A stretch of DNA of 64,000 nucleotides from Tranquillimonas alkanivorans (GCF_900115595.1 NZ_FOXA01000004.1:124001-188000); one strand, 5' to 3'. Positions 35,301-47,318 are shown, counted from the stretch's first letter. Made by a program: numbers and translations. The notes: a model not told the origin generated them from the letters alone.

Positions 35301-35669
35301 CTGCTCGAACAGCTCGACGGGCAGGGCATCCCGTTCGAAGAGGTTCACGCCGACTTCCGCCTGACTCCCGACCGGGTGGTGCTGTACGATTCCAGCGCCG
35401 TGGGGGCATCGCTTGGCATCTCGATGGACGGCGTCTATGACCTGCGCAGCAAGCGCATGGACATGCAGGGCGTCGTGTCACCCATCTATCTGGTCAACCG
35501 CGTCGGATCGGTCCTCACCCGCAGGGGCGAGGGGCTGTTCGGCTTCAACTTCACGCTGCGCGGCCCATCCGCGTCGCCGAGCGTCGGGGTCAACCCGCTG
35601 TCGATCCTCACGCCGGGGATGTTCCGCGAGATCTTCCGCCGTCCGCCGCCCGAGAGAGGCGCACGATGA
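32382..35669 (+). CDS. YhdP/AsmA-like envelope protein (DUF3971)
   Basis: 1095 residues. Amino-terminal basic stretch and one membrane helix (about 22-45), then a long beta-rich periplasmic part with the AsmA-like/DUF3971 pattern, including the [16 protein letters not shown] segment near residue 463 and the closing FDYDLRSK-type block (here [23 protein letters not shown]). Proteins of this family bridge the periplasm and are linked to phospholipid traffic to the outer membrane. The stop overlaps the queA start (ATGA), so the two are coupled. Confidence 0.92.
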   Translation: MTERAEQTTRTRGPSRRRRAARLGAWVVSSILTLALIAGLAVLSFTGRSVDLPVWVTDRIEARLNARLDRFRIELGRAAVVVGQDGVPRVRLRGVELSDAGGVPLAQLNDIGAAFDPVALSRGQVLPRRLRLAGAQATVRRRADGGFELSLGGGGQSFEGIGGLLDALDAAFAAPPFTGVERIEARDLTVTLEDARTARVWQVTGGTLLLERDADGLGVTVVAEVFNGTEDLARLQLSVATDSDDASAAISATVENAAAADIALQSPVLSVLRVLEAPISGAFRTTLDTTGAPEGFAGTLEIGSGAVHPTPATRPVAFDSAKAYFSYDPATQKIALSQLTGRSDFATFEAEGHAYLRETGPGGWPRALVGQLRADRLRASAEGVLAVPVSFASATADLRLRLDPFTLEIGQLVLSGANGRHIRADGSVTAAPEGWDVAVDLSAEAVSAARAKALWPLAVAPKTRDWLDRNIVSGEITDLEAALRLAPGQDRRLAASFAFRDAEVGFLKQMPPLTGAAGHASIAGNRFALTLDRGGVVLPGGGTVSAAGSTLTVPDTRQKPARGEFRLHTEGTLSATLELIDQPPLSAFRTGPPPEVGEGRALLDTAFALTFGRKLRENEITYATNGLLRDFASDTLAPGRSIRAEALEVEATPSAVLVSGDATLDGIPLTARWRQGLSPEERGSSTLRGTVELSPRALDALGVALPEGSVSGRGTGDVTLTLEKGAPPEVLLTSDLSGLRLSLPALDWAKPAEATGRLAVEATLGPTPEVGRLEVEGGGLSAVGRLDLAPGGGLEAARFGRVRIGDWLDAPVTLTPRGWGQPPAIALRGGTFDLRAAEFGEGGSGGGARGPIDIALDRLVITDGIALTDVRGEIDGGGAVSGVITGRVNGGAPVRATLVPSQRGTAIRVLSDDGGGVFRDAGIIRTVRGGAMDLILNPTGAPGTYDGRLRVTGTRMRDAPVMAELLSAVSVVGLLEQLDGQGIPFEEVHADFRLTPDRVVLYDSSAVGASLGISMDGVYDLRSKRMDMQGVVSPIYLVNRVGSVLTRRGEGLFGFNFTLRGPSASPSVGVNPLSILTPGMFREIFRRPPPERGAR

Positions 35670-36718
35670 AGCTGTCGGACTTCGACTTCGACCTGCCCGA
35701 GCGGCTGATCGCCACGCGACCGGCGCGCCCGCGCTCTTCCGCCCGGCTGCTGGTGGCCGAAGGCGATCGGATCACCGATGCCGTGGTGCGTGACCTGGGC
35801 CGCTGGCTGCGGCCCGGTGACCGGCTGGTGCTCAACGACACCAAGGTGATCCCGGCGCGGCTGTCGGGCCAGCGTTTCCGCGACGGGGCGGAGGGACGGA
35901 CGGCGGCGCGCATCGAGGTGACGCTGCTCGAGCCGCGGGCGGACGGGGCGTGGAGCGCGCTGGTCAAGCCGCTCAAGAAGATCCGCGACGGAGAGGTCAT
36001 CGTGTTCTCCGACGCGCTGACCGGCACGCTGGACAGCCGGGGCGAGGGACAGGCGGCGATCCGCTTCAACCTGGCGGGCGAGGATTTCGATGCCGCGCTG
36101 GCCGAGGCCGGGGCGATGCCGCTGCCGCCCTACATCGCCGCCAAGCGCCCCGCGGACGAGCGTGACCGCGAGGATTACCAGACCGTCTGGGCCCGGCACT
36201 CCGGCGCGGTGGCCGCGCCCACCGCCTCGCTGCATTTCGACGCGCCGCTGCTGGCCGAGTTGCGCGCGATGGGCGTCGAGTTCACCCACGTTACCCTTCA
36301 CGTCGGCGCGGGCACCTTCCTGCCGGTGAAGGTCGACGACATCACGCAGCACAAGATGCACGCCGAGTGGGGCGAGGTGACCAAGCAGGCGGCCGGCGAG
36401 ATCAACGCCACCCGCGCCGCCGGCGGCCGGGTCATCCCGGTGGGCACGACCGCGCTGCGCCTGATCGAGAGCGCGGCGATCGAAGACGGTATCGCGCCGT
36501 GGCGCGGCGACACCGACATCTTCATCACGCCGGGCTTCCGCTTCCGCGTGGCCGGCGGGCTGATGACGAACTTTCACCTGCCGAAGTCGACGCTGATGAT
36601 GCTGGTCTCGGCCCTGATGGGACCCGAACGCATCCGCCGCATCTATGCCCACGCCCTTCACGAAGAATACAGGTTCTTCTCTTACGGAGACGCATCCCTT
36701 CTGTTACCCGCCGCCTGA
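35666..36718 (+). CDS. queA: S-adenosylmethionine:tRNA ribosyltransferase-isomerase
   Basis: Adds the ribosyl part of SAM to preQ1 in tRNA, the penultimate step of queuosine. 350 residues. Family segments: [71 protein letters not shown] and [22 protein letters not shown]. It overlaps the AsmA-like gene by four bases. tgt is not next to it in this window. Confidence 0.97.
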   Translation: MKLSDFDFDLPERLIATRPARPRSSARLLVAEGDRITDAVVRDLGRWLRPGDRLVLNDTKVIPARLSGQRFRDGAEGRTAARIEVTLLEPRADGAWSALVKPLKKIRDGEVIVFSDALTGTLDSRGEGQAAIRFNLAGEDFDAALAEAGAMPLPPYIAAKRPADERDREDYQTVWARHSGAVAAPTASLHFDAPLLAELRAMGVEFTHVTLHVGAGTFLPVKVDDITQHKMHAEWGEVTKQAAGEINATRAAGGRVIPVGTTALRLIESAAIEDGIAPWRGDTDIFITPGFRFRVAGGLMTNFHLPKSTLMMLVSALMGPERIRRIYAHALHEEYRFFSYGDASLLLPAA

Positions 36719-36805
36719 GAGCGACGGGCAGGCGTCGCCGCCGGGGCAGACGGGCCGCCGGCGGGGCGCTAGCCCGTTTTCACGTCGGAACGACACGGAG
36801 ACCGG

Positions 36806-38080
36806 ATGCTACAGGTACTGAGGAGTTCGTGGCCGCTGCTGCTGGGCATGGGGCTGCTGATGGTGGGCAACGGCCTGCAGGGCACGCTGCTGGGCGTGCG
36901 CGGCGGGATCGAGGGGTTCTCGACCTTCGAGATGTCGATCGTCATGTCCGCCTATTTCCTCGGCTTCCTGGGCGGCTCGCGGCTGGCGCCCGAGCTGATC
37001 CGCCGCGTCGGGCACGTGCGGGTCTTCGCGGCACTCGGGTCCTTCATCTCGGCGGTGCTGATCCTTTATCCCTCGATCACCGAGCCATGGGCCTGGACCC
37101 TTCTGCGGGTCATCATCGGCTTCTGCTTCTCGGGCGTCTACGTGACCGCCGAAAGCTGGCTGAACAACTCGGCCACGAACGAAACGCGCGGGCAGGCGCT
37201 GTCGCTCTACATGATCGTGCAGATGGCCGGAATCGTGTCGGCGCAGGGCCTTTTGAACCTGGGCGACCCGTCGGGCTTCATCCTGTTCGTGATCCCGTCG
37301 GTCTTGGTGTCGGTGTCCTTCGCGCCGATCCTTCTGTCGGTGAACCCGACGCCGGCCTTCGACACCGCCAAGCCGATGAGCCTGCTGCAGCTCTTCCGCT
37401 TCTCGCCGCTGGGCTTCGTCGGCATGACGCTGATGGGCGGCGTGTTCTCGGCGCAGTTTGGCATGGCGTCGGTCTATGCCACCGATATCGGGCTGAGCGT
37501 GGCGCAGATCTCGCTGTTCATATCGGCCATCTTCCTGGGCGGGCTGGTGCTGCAATTCCCCATCGGCTGGGCCTCGGACCGGATGGACCGGCGGCTGCTG
37601 ATCATGATCGTGGCGCTTGCGGGCGGCGCGGCGGGCGTGCTCGCCGCCGTGGCGGGTGGCGTCTTCGCGGTACTGCTGATCGCCGCCTTCCTGGTGGGCG
37701 GGGCGGTCAACCCGCTCTATTCGCTGCTCATCGCCTATACCAATGACTATCTGGCGCACGAGGACATGGCCGCCGCGTCGGGCGGTCTGATCTTCGTCAA
37801 CGGCGTCGGCGCCATCGCGGGCCCCATCGTCACCGGCTGGATGATGGGTGTCATCGGCGCGCAGGGCTTCTGGATTTTCGTCGCGGCGCTGATGTTCATT
37901 GTCGGCGGCTACGCGGCCTACCGGATGACGCAGCGCCCGGCCCCTTCGGCGGACGAGACGGCGGCCTACGCGCCCGTCATGGCGACAGCGTCGCCGGTCG
38001 CGGTCGAGGTGGCGCAGGAATGGGCGATCGAGACGGCCGAGGAAGAGGCCTCCGAAAGCGACCCGCCCCGCGCCGCATGA
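36806..38080 (+). CDS. MFS transporter, YcaD-like
   Basis: 424 residues, about 12 membrane helices, with the FCFSGVYVTAESWLNNSATNETRG pattern typical of the YcaD subgroup. The carboxy tail after the last helix is about 45 residues, acidic and probably cytoplasmic. Substrate unknown. CGGAG precedes the ATG. It lies 87 bases after queA on the same strand. Confidence 0.9.
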   Translation: MLQVLRSSWPLLLGMGLLMVGNGLQGTLLGVRGGIEGFSTFEMSIVMSAYFLGFLGGSRLAPELIRRVGHVRVFAALGSFISAVLILYPSITEPWAWTLLRVIIGFCFSGVYVTAESWLNNSATNETRGQALSLYMIVQMAGIVSAQGLLNLGDPSGFILFVIPSVLVSVSFAPILLSVNPTPAFDTAKPMSLLQLFRFSPLGFVGMTLMGGVFSAQFGMASVYATDIGLSVAQISLFISAIFLGGLVLQFPIGWASDRMDRRLLIMIVALAGGAAGVLAAVAGGVFAVLLIAAFLVGGAVNPLYSLLIAYTNDYLAHEDMAAASGGLIFVNGVGAIAGPIVTGWMMGVIGAQGFWIFVAALMFIVGGYAAYRMTQRPAPSADETAAYAPVMATASPVAVEVAQEWAIETAEEEASESDPPRAA

Positions 38081-38145
38081 GGCTTGCGGCGGTGTGAATG
38101 TTTTGCGACGCTTCCGCCGAGCGGTCGGCGGAGGCGGAGCGAGAT

Positions 38146-38724
38146 ATGGCGACACCGGACGATGTCCTGGCTTTCTGGCTGGACGAGGTGGGGCCCGAGG
38201 GTTGGTACAAGGGCGAGGCGCTGGACGACGCGGTGCGCGATCGGTTCTTGGACGCCTGGGAAAGTGCGGCGCAGGGGGCGTTCGCGCTTTGGCTCACATA
38301 TCCCACGGGGACGCTGGCCTATATCATCCTGACGGACCAGTTCCCGCGCAACATGTTCCGCGGACAGGCGACGGCGTTTTCGACCGACACGGTGGCGCTG
38401 GCGGCCGCCAAGATGGCCATCGCCCGCAACTGGGACATGCGCATCGACGAACCGGCGCGGCAGTTCTTCTATCTCCCGCTGATGCATTCCGAGAACCTGT
38501 GCGATCAGGACCGCTGCGTGCGCCTGATGCTGACACGCATGCCCGAGACGGGGGCCGAGAATCTGATCCACGCCAAGGCGCACCGGGACGTCATCCGCCG
38601 CTTCGGCCGCTTCCCCTTCCGCAACCAGGCGCTGGGGCGCACGCCGCAGACGGGCGAGGCGGAATTCCTCGAGCAGGGGGGCTATGGCGCCGCGGTGCGG
38701 GCCGCCCGCGCCGACGCCGCCTGA
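38146..38724 (+). CDS. DUF924 family protein
   Basis: 192 residues, all-helical DUF924 (TPR-like fold) pattern: VLAFWLDEVGPEGWY at the start, LILTDQFPRNMFRG-type core, FFYLPLMHSENLCDQDRCV and HRDVIRRFGRFPFRN. Function unknown, though it is widely conserved in proteobacteria. The ATG at 38146 has GGAGGCGGAG upstream and gives the normal amino end. Followed after 79 bases by lpdA. Confidence 0.92.
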   Translation: MATPDDVLAFWLDEVGPEGWYKGEALDDAVRDRFLDAWESAAQGAFALWLTYPTGTLAYIILTDQFPRNMFRGQATAFSTDTVALAAAKMAIARNWDMRIDEPARQFFYLPLMHSENLCDQDRCVRLMLTRMPETGAENLIHAKAHRDVIRRFGRFPFRNQALGRTPQTGEAEFLEQGGYGAAVRAARADAA

Positions 38725-38803
38725 CCCGAGCGCCCGGGGCGCATTGAAGCCGCCATTCCAATGGTCTAGCGTGCCCGCCGACCAGAGGCAGGAGCGGCAA
38801 GAC

Positions 38804-40198
38804 ATGGCACAGACCTTCGACATGATCGTGATCGGCGCGGGACCGGGCGGCTACGTCGCCGCGATCCGCGGCGCGCAACTGGGCCTGAAGGTCGCCATCG
38901 TCGAGCGCGAGCACATGGGCGGCATCTGCCTGAACTGGGGCTGCATCCCGACGAAGGCCATGCTGCGCTCGGCCGAGGTGTTCCACCTGATGGAACGGGC
39001 CAAGGATTTCGGCCTGTCGGCCGAGAAGATCGGCTATGACATCGACGCGGTCGTTAAGCGGTCGCGCGGGGTGGCCAAGCAGCTGTCCTCGGGCGTGGGC
39101 CACCTGATGAAGAAGAACAAGGTCACGGTCGTGATGGGCGAGGCGACGCTCCCCGGGAAGGGCCGCGTGTCGGTGAAGACCGACAAGGGGACCGAGGAGC
39201 TGACGGCGAAGAACATCGTGCTGGCCACCGGCGCGCGGGCACGCGAGCTGCCGGGGCTGGAGCCCGACGCCGATCTGGTCTGGAGCTACAAGCACGCGCT
39301 CGTCCCGCCACGGATGCCCAAGAAGCTGCTGGTCATCGGCTCGGGCGCGATCGGGATAGAGTTCGCGAGCTTTTACAACACGCTGGGCGCCGAGACGACG
39401 GTGGTCGAGGTGATGGAGCGCATCCTGCCCGTCGAGGACGCCGAGATCAGCGCCTTCGCTAAGAAGCAATTCGAGAAGCAGGGGATGACGATCCTGCAAA
39501 AGGCCATCGTGAAGGACCTCGACCGCGGCAAGGGCAAGGTCACGGCCTCGATCGAGACCGGCGGCAAGGTGGAGAAGCACGATTTCGACACGGTGATCTC
39601 GGCCGTGGGCATCGTGGGCAACACCGAGGGGCTCGGGCTGGAGAAGCTTGGCGTGAGCGTGGATCGCACGCACGTGGTGGTGGACGAGTACTGCCGCACC
39701 GGGGTCGAGGGGCTATACGCCATCGGCGACCTTGCCGGCGCGCCGTGGCTTGCGCACAAGGCCAGCCACGAGGGCGTCATGGTGGCCGAGCTGATCGCGG
39801 GGAAGAACGACGTCCACCCGGTGCGCCCCGAGAGCATCGCCGGCTGCACCTACTGCCAGCCGCAGGTCGCCTCGGTCGGTCTGACCGAGGCGCAGGCGAA
39901 GGAGAAGGGCCACGAGGTCAAGGTGGGCCGCTTCCCCTTCATCGGCAACGGCAAGGCCATCGCGCTGGGAGAGCCGGAGGGGCTGGTCAAGACGGTGTTC
40001 GACGCGACGACCGGCGAGCTGCTGGGCGCGCACATGGTGGGCGCCGAGGTGACCGAGCTGATCCAGGGCTACGTGGTGGGCCGGACGCTCGAGACCACCG
40101 AGGAAGAGCTGATGAACACTGTCTTCCCGCACCCGACGCTGAGCGAGATGATGCACGAGTCGGTTCTGGACGCCTACGATCGGGCGATTCACTTCTGA
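38804..40198 (+). CDS. lpdA: dihydrolipoyl dehydrogenase (E3)
   Basis: 464 residues. FAD motif GAGPGG (11-16), redox-active disulfide C42 and C47 (GGICLNWGCIPTK), NAD domain with VIGSGAIGIEF, and the catalytic H443-E448 pair in HPTLSE. Reoxidises lipoyl groups of the pyruvate and 2-oxoglutarate dehydrogenases or the glycine cleavage system. The genes for E1 and E2 are not in the window, so which complex it serves cannot be told. GGCAGGAG lies before the start. A strong hairpin follows the stop. Confidence 0.97.
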   Translation: MAQTFDMIVIGAGPGGYVAAIRGAQLGLKVAIVEREHMGGICLNWGCIPTKAMLRSAEVFHLMERAKDFGLSAEKIGYDIDAVVKRSRGVAKQLSSGVGHLMKKNKVTVVMGEATLPGKGRVSVKTDKGTEELTAKNIVLATGARARELPGLEPDADLVWSYKHALVPPRMPKKLLVIGSGAIGIEFASFYNTLGAETTVVEVMERILPVEDAEISAFAKKQFEKQGMTILQKAIVKDLDRGKGKVTASIETGGKVEKHDFDTVISAVGIVGNTEGLGLEKLGVSVDRTHVVVDEYCRTGVEGLYAIGDLAGAPWLAHKASHEGVMVAELIAGKNDVHPVRPESIAGCTYCQPQVASVGLTEAQAKEKGHEVKVGRFPFIGNGKAIALGEPEGLVKTVFDATTGELLGAHMVGAEVTELIQGYVVGRTLETTEEELMNTVFPHPTLSEMMHESVLDAYDRAIHF

Positions 40199-40201
40199 GG
40201 T

Positions 40202-40220
40202 GAAGGGGCAAAGCCCCTTC
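40202..40220 (+). terminator. hairpin after lpdA
   Basis: GAAGGGGC-AAA-GCCCCTTC, eight perfect pairs three bases after the lpdA stop, without a U-run. Confidence 0.55.
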
Positions 40221-40242
40221 GGCGCCTGCGGCGGGCGGGGCG

Positions 40243-40310
40243 TGGGGGCTGTCCGCCCCCTCTTGAGCTTCGCTCAATTCACCCCCGAGGATGTTTCAGG
40301 ACCGAAGATG
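40243..40310 (+). repeat. dispersed intergenic element, copy C
   Basis: GGGGGCTGTCCGCCCCC hairpin, a second hairpin TTGAGC-TTC-GCTCAA (40263-40277), then CACCCCCGAGGATGTTT and GGACCGAAGATG (40299-40310). Same order as copy A. The tail ends 5 bases from the stop of the minus-strand DUF6644 gene. Confidence 0.75.
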
Positions 40311-40315
40311 GACCC

Positions 40316-40765
40316 TCAGCTGTAGGCGATGAGGCGGCCGCAGATCAGCGCGGCGGGCCAGATCGCCAGAGAGGCGAGGGCGGCGGCGCGCTGCCGCGCC
40401 GGCGGGATATCGGCGAGCGCGGGGTGGAGTGCGGCGTTCAGCAGGCCGAGGGCGACCAGGGAGAGCTTCGCCAGGAACCAGCGATTGCCGATGTAGTCGC
40501 TGGCCTGCGTGAAGAAGAGGAGAGCGCCGAAGGTGGCCGCAAGGGTGAGACCCGTGGCTGCGATGGGGCGGAGCAGGGCGACCGTTTCGGGCAGGGCGGG
40601 ACGGCGCATTAGTCCGAGCAGGCGCAGGTCCATGGGCACGACCGCCCCGATCAGCAGGGCGAGGCCGAGGATGTGGCCGGCGTTGACCAGCGGGTAGGTC
40701 CAGCGCGAGGCCTTCAGGTGCTGGGCCAGCGCCGTGGCCTCGAGCGCGGCGGCGAGGTCGGTCAA
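40316..40765 (-). CDS. DUF6644-like small membrane protein
   Basis: 149 residues with four hydrophobic helices (HILGLALLIGAVVPMDLRLLGL is the most typical stretch). The only sensible start is TTG 40765, which overlaps the stop of the upstream gene as TTGA, an ATGA-like coupling. Function unknown. It is paired with a small periplasmic DUF6152 protein, an arrangement I recall from other proteobacteria. Perhaps a membrane partner or haem/copper-related protein, but nothing in the sequence shows metal ligands beyond scattered histidines. Confidence 0.78.
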   Translation of the reverse strand: MTDLAAALEATALAQHLKASRWTYPLVNAGHILGLALLIGAVVPMDLRLLGLMRRPALPETVALLRPIAATGLTLAATFGALLFFTQASDYIGNRWFLAKLSLVALGLLNAALHPALADIPPARQRAAALASLAIWPAALICGRLIAYS

Positions 40766-41127
40766 ACCCGATCGGGATAGAGCACGTACTTCTGTCCGCC
40801 GATGACCACCGCCTCGGCCTTCACGATCAGCTGCTCCGGGTCGGCGGATCGTTCGCCGAGCACCGTGATTTCGGTCCCGGGCGACAGCATCTCGTCCGTC
40901 AGCCCGGCCTGCTGGTTGCGCCAGGGCTGGCCCACTTGCGCCATCCAGAGTTCGCCGTTGGCGTCCACGGTCAGCACGCCGTGCGGGTTGCCGAGATCGG
41001 CGTGCGTGATGATGCCGGTCAGCTCGAACTGGCCACCATCGGTCCAGCGCCAGCCGTGGTGGGCGGCCGAGGGCAGGGCGATCGCGCCGAGCGCGGCGGC
41101 GAGGACGAGCCGTCTGGTCAGGGGCAT
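40762..41127 (-). CDS. DUF6152-like periplasmic protein
   Basis: 121 residues. Signal peptide at about 1-21 (RRLVLAAALGAIALPSAAHH), leaving a mature amino end HHGW that could bind a metal such as copper. The rest is a small beta domain (FELTGIITHADLGNPHGVLTVDANG, GTEITVLGERSADP). GGAGACGG precedes the ATG. Translationally coupled to the DUF6644 gene. Function unknown. Confidence 0.82.
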   Translation of the reverse strand: MPLTRRLVLAAALGAIALPSAAHHGWRWTDGGQFELTGIITHADLGNPHGVLTVDANGELWMAQVGQPWRNQQAGLTDEMLSPGTEITVLGERSADPEQLIVKAEAVVIGGQKYVLYPDRV

Positions 41128-41224
41128 GATCCGTCTCCTCTGCATCTGGTCGCAGCATAGCGGCTGATGTGGCGGCATGCGGTGACGATTGCGTGCGCCG
41201 GGAAGCGGGCGTAGAGCGCGGGGC

Positions 41225-42403
41225 ATGACAACCGCCGTCGCCCCCGCCCCGACGCTCGCCGACTGGACCCGCATCCTCGGGCTCTTCGTCGCCGGGCTGT
41301 TCGCCGCCGCGCAATTCGCCAAGGTGGCGGTCGCGCTGCCTTGGCTGGCGCAGGTGTACCCGCAGGCGGGCGGCTGGCTGCCCTTCGCGGTGTCGGTCAA
41401 CGGACTGGCGGGGGTCGTGCTGGGCGTGATGGCCGGCGGGCTCGTGGCGCGGGAGGGGCCGCGGCGGATGCTGGCGCTGGGGCTGGCTGGCGGCGGCGCG
41501 CTGTCGCTGGTCGAGGCGCAGCTGCCCGGCTTCGCACCGTTCATGGTCCTGCGGCTGGCTGAGGGGGCGACGCACCTGGTGATCGTCGTCGCCGCGCCCA
41601 CGCTGATGGCGGCGAGCGCGCCGGGCGCGGCGCGGCCGGTGGCGATGGGGCTCTGGGGAACGTTCGTGGGCATCGGCTTCGCCGCGACGGCGGTACTGGG
41701 CGCGCCGCTCCTGGACCTCGGCGGTGTGCCGATGCTGTTCGCGGCGCACGGAGCGGGGATGCTGGCGCTGGCAGTCATTCTGCCGCCGATCCTGCCGAAG
41801 GTCCTGACGTCGCCCGAGCGGCTGGGCTGGACCGCTGCGCATCTGGGCACTTATGGCAGTGCTCGCCGGGCGGGGCCCGCGCTGGGGTTCGTCTGGTACA
41901 CGCTGAACTTCGTGGCGCTGATGACGCTGATGCCGCCGATTCTGGGGCCGCAGGCGGCGGTGGTGCTGCCGGTGGTGGCGCTGGTCGGCACGTTCGGCGC
42001 GGGCTTCGTCGCGAAATTCGTGGCGCCGATGCAGGTCGGCATGGCGGGCTTCGCGCTGACGATGATCACCATGCCCGCTGTCTGGCTGGTGCCCGAGGCG
42101 GCGCAACTGCCCGTTGCGGCGCTGGCCTTCTGCGTCATGGGGATGGTGCCGGGGGCGACGTTCGCTGCCGTGCCGGCGCTGAACCCGCTGTCGCCGGACC
42201 AGGCGAAGGCGAACGGCGCCATCGCACAATTGGGAAATGTCGGGTCGACCTTCGGAACGCCGCTCTTCGCGGTCGCGTTGATGGCCGGACCGATGGGGTT
42301 GTCGCTCATGTCGTCGGCGCTCTGCCTCGGCGGGATCGCGACGCTGGCAATCCTGCATGGAAAGGTGGCCGGAGACCGTGACGATTTGTCCGCGTTCCGG
42401 TAA
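41225..42403 (+). CDS. MFS transporter
   Basis: 392 residues, about 12 membrane helices, compact loops, no long termini. The loop after helix 2 reads GGLVAREGPRRML, in place of the usual GxLaDRxGRR, as in the cyanate/nitrate-type branch. Substrate unknown. The stop codon lies inside the LexA box of uvrA. Divergent from the DUF6152 pair. Confidence 0.88.
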   Translation: MTTAVAPAPTLADWTRILGLFVAGLFAAAQFAKVAVALPWLAQVYPQAGGWLPFAVSVNGLAGVVLGVMAGGLVAREGPRRMLALGLAGGGALSLVEAQLPGFAPFMVLRLAEGATHLVIVVAAPTLMAASAPGAARPVAMGLWGTFVGIGFAATAVLGAPLLDLGGVPMLFAAHGAGMLALAVILPPILPKVLTSPERLGWTAAHLGTYGSARRAGPALGFVWYTLNFVALMTLMPPILGPQAAVVLPVVALVGTFGAGFVAKFVAPMQVGMAGFALTMITMPAVWLVPEAAQLPVAALAFCVMGMVPGATFAAVPALNPLSPDQAKANGAIAQLGNVGSTFGTPLFAVALMAGPMGLSLMSSALCLGGIATLAILHGKVAGDRDDLSAFR

Positions 42404-42408
42404 TGTTC
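42394..42408. promoter_or_regulatory. LexA (SOS) box of uvrA
   Basis: GTTC-CGGTAAT-GTTC, an exact alphaproteobacterial LexA site (GTTC-N7-GTTC), 66 bases upstream of the uvrA start. It overlaps the stop codon of the preceding MFS gene. Confidence 0.85.
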
Positions 42409-42473
42409 TGTCAAGAGGTTGGCGACTCGCGGGCGCTTGCCTATCTGAAGCCAATTCGTCTCCGAGGTAGGTC

Positions 42474-45338
<2,865 letters not shown>

Positions 45339-45356
45339 TCCGCCGCCGCCAGCCGG

Positions 45357-45746
45357 TCACCGCGTCAGCAGGCCGGTCAGCGCGATGATGTCGAGGATGG
45401 CGCGGCTGTCGTTGTCCACGCGGTAGACCGTTTCGCCGTCCAGATAGTAGCTCTCGCCGTCACGCAGCGGCGGGAGTTCATAGCGGGTCCGGTCACGGAT
45501 GCGACGGAAATATTCGTCGTCGTCGAGCCGGTCGCCTATCCGCCAATGGTCGTGATCGTCATCGTGATAATGATCGTCGTCGCCCACTCTGTCGTGGGTG
45601 GTCACGCCCTTCTTGGCGAGACCCGGAGGAACGCAGGCGGGCGACTTCTTAGCCAGTCCCGGCGGGCAGCCCCCGGGCTGCGCGGCGATGAGCGTCGGGG
45701 CGGCCAGAGCTGCGGCAAGTGTCGCGGCGGTCAGGAGAGGTTTCAT
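45357..45746 (-). CDS. RcnB-like small periplasmic protein
   Basis: 129 residues. Signal peptide (about 1-22), a short PPGLAKK repeat (twice, each with a preceding cysteine), a His/Asp-rich stretch (DDDHYHDDDHDHW, about 57-69) able to bind metal, and a carboxy part (YELPPLRDGESYYLDGETVYRVD) of the RcnB/DUF1236 type. Relatives are sometimes mislabelled excinuclease because of their position after uvrA. Probably a periplasmic metal-buffering protein; unproven. Shares its carboxy pattern with the next gene. Confidence 0.8.
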   Translation of the reverse strand: MKPLLTAATLAAALAAPTLIAAQPGGCPPGLAKKSPACVPPGLAKKGVTTHDRVGDDDHYHDDDHDHWRIGDRLDDDEYFRRIRDRTRYELPPLRDGESYYLDGETVYRVDNDSRAILDIIALTGLLTR

Positions 45747-45830
45747 CTCGGTCTCCGTTGATTTTCCACCAGAAACGCCCGTAATGCGGCCAAGGTCCAG
45801 AGGCGCCGAAGGTCGTCGGCGGCTGGCCGC

Positions 45831-46163
45831 TCAGAAGGCGCGGTTCGCTTGATGCGTGACGCGCTCGAGCACCTCCAACGTGTCCCGGCCGACGCGATAG
45901 ATGTCGTCGTCGACCCGGTAGTACACCCAGCCGTCCGCCACTGGCGGCAGGCCGTAGTAGCCCGTGTTGAACATCATGCGATAGCGACCTTCGGGCAGGA
46001 TCTGGCCGATCTCGACCGGAGGAGGCGCCTGCGGCACGGACAGCCACTTCCCGGCGTTCCCGCTGCTCAGGCCGCCGGTCTCGACACTGATGCATTTCGC
46101 CCCACTTGGACAGGCCAGGGCGGGAAGTGGAAGGCAGCACAGGATGAGGACAGCCGCACGCAT
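45831..46163 (-). CDS. small exported protein related to the RcnB-like gene next to it
   Basis: 110 residues with a signal peptide (about 1-17, ending ALAC). The carboxy half (YGLPPVADGWVYYRVDDDIYRVGRDTLEVLERV) lines up with the preceding protein's YELPPLRDGESYYLDGETVYRVDNDSRAILDII, but the His/Asp-rich stretch is missing. Two cysteines near the start of the mature protein (CPSGAKC) may form a disulfide. Function unknown; likely a diverged duplicate. Confidence 0.72.
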   Translation of the reverse strand: MRAAVLILCCLPLPALACPSGAKCISVETGGLSSGNAGKWLSVPQAPPPVEIGQILPEGRYRMMFNTGYYGLPPVADGWVYYRVDDDIYRVGRDTLEVLERVTHQANRAF

Positions 46164-46196
46164 GAGCGTCGAACGCCGGTGCGGCGCGGCGGTTCC

Positions 46197-46976
46197 TCAG
46201 GCGGCGAGATCCAGCCAGACCGGCACGTGGTCCGACGGCTTCTCGCGTCCCCGCATTTCGCCCTCGATCCAGCAATCCTGCATCAGGTCGGCGCATTGCG
46301 GCGTCAGCAGGAAGTGATCAATGCGGATCCCGTCGTTCCGGTCCCAGGCGCCAGCCTGGTAGTCCCAGAACGAGTAGTGTCCCGGCGCCATGTTCCGTGC
46401 GCGGAACGCCTCGGTGAAGCCGAGGTTGAGCACGCGCCGGAAGGCTTCGCGCGATTGCGGCAGGGCCAGCGCATCGGTGCGCCAGGCGTCGGGTCGGGCG
46501 GCGTCCTCGTCCTGCGGGATCACGTTGTAATCTCCGGCCATCAATGCCGGTTCCTCCATCTCGAGCAGCGCCTCGGCCCGCGCCTTGAGACGCTCCATCC
46601 ACGCAAGCTTGTAGTCGTACTTCGGCCCCGGCGCCGGGTTGCCGTTGGGCAGGTACAGGCCGCAGATGCGGATCGGCCGCTCGCCGATCACCGTCGCCTC
46701 GATCCAGCGGGCCTGCTCGTCGCTGTCATCGCCGGGCAGGCCGCGGGTGACGTCCTCGAGCGGGAGCTTGGACAGGATCGCGACGCCGTTGAACCCCTTC
46801 TGGCCGTGGGTTTCGACGGTGTAGCCCATGTCCTCGAAATGCTGCCGGGGGAAGTTCTCGTCGACCGACTTGATCTCCTGCAACAGCGCGACGTCGGGCT
46901 TGCTGTCGCTCAGCCAGGTCGAGACGGTTTCGATGCGGGCCTTGACGCCGTTGATGTTGAAGGTGGCGATCTTCAT
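46197..46976 (-). CDS. xth: exodeoxyribonuclease III (AP endonuclease)
   Basis: 259 residues, EEP-fold nuclease for abasic sites in base excision repair. Catalytic segments: MKIATFNINGVKAR, LLQEIKS (Mg ligand Glu), GLYLPNG, MAGDYNVIP (Asp and Asn), and the final RIDHFLLTP and PSDHVPVW with catalytic Asp-His. The ATG at 46976 is the usual family start. GGAGGGACC lies upstream. Confidence 0.96.
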   Translation of the reverse strand: MKIATFNINGVKARIETVSTWLSDSKPDVALLQEIKSVDENFPRQHFEDMGYTVETHGQKGFNGVAILSKLPLEDVTRGLPGDDSDEQARWIEATVIGERPIRICGLYLPNGNPAPGPKYDYKLAWMERLKARAEALLEMEEPALMAGDYNVIPQDEDAARPDAWRTDALALPQSREAFRRVLNLGFTEAFRARNMAPGHYSFWDYQAGAWDRNDGIRIDHFLLTPQCADLMQDCWIEGEMRGREKPSDHVPVWLDLAA

Positions 46977-47053
46977 GCTGGTCCCTCCGGTTTGGCCCGT
47001 TCTGGCGCAAGCACTTCGCGGGCACAAGCGGTCGGGATCAGCTGGAGGCGAGG

Positions 47054-47315
47054 ATGACAGAGCGCGACGTCGCAGTGCGGCTGGTCCTGCCGTGTACGCA
47101 CCAGTTTGTCGGAGCACGCGGCCCCAGGGTGGGCGAGGCCTTGTGCGGCGCAAGCGCACTGGACTTGTCGGACGGCACCGTCGCCTTCGGCAGCCTGCGC
47201 GCCGCGGGCGTGCTGCGGATGGAGCCGCATGTCAGGGCGGCGGGCACGCGCATCCCCGCGAAGGACTGGCAACTGGTTCGCCGACGACGGGTTCAGGGTG
47301 GCGCGGCGGCTGTGA
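47054..47315 (+). pseudogene. small hypothetical gene, apparently frameshifted near its 3' end
   Basis: Opens at ATG 47054 with GGAGG five bases upstream and typical high-GC codon use. Read in one frame it runs to 47392 and collides with a small gene on the other strand. If one base is removed near 47278 (GGTTCGCC read as GGTCGCC) the frame continues KDWQLVADDGFRVARRL and stops at 47315, four bases before the converging stop. That gives an 86-residue protein. No family recognised. The frameshift is inferred only from coding pattern and spacing. Confidence 0.45.
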
Positions 47316-47318
47316 GCT

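Noticed and set aside
32325-35348. A 1007-codon open frame on the minus strand across the YhdP-like gene
   Set aside because: It lies opposite a well-supported gene; its product is a run of Arg, Ala, Gly, His and Pro with no fold, the usual result of high third-position GC.
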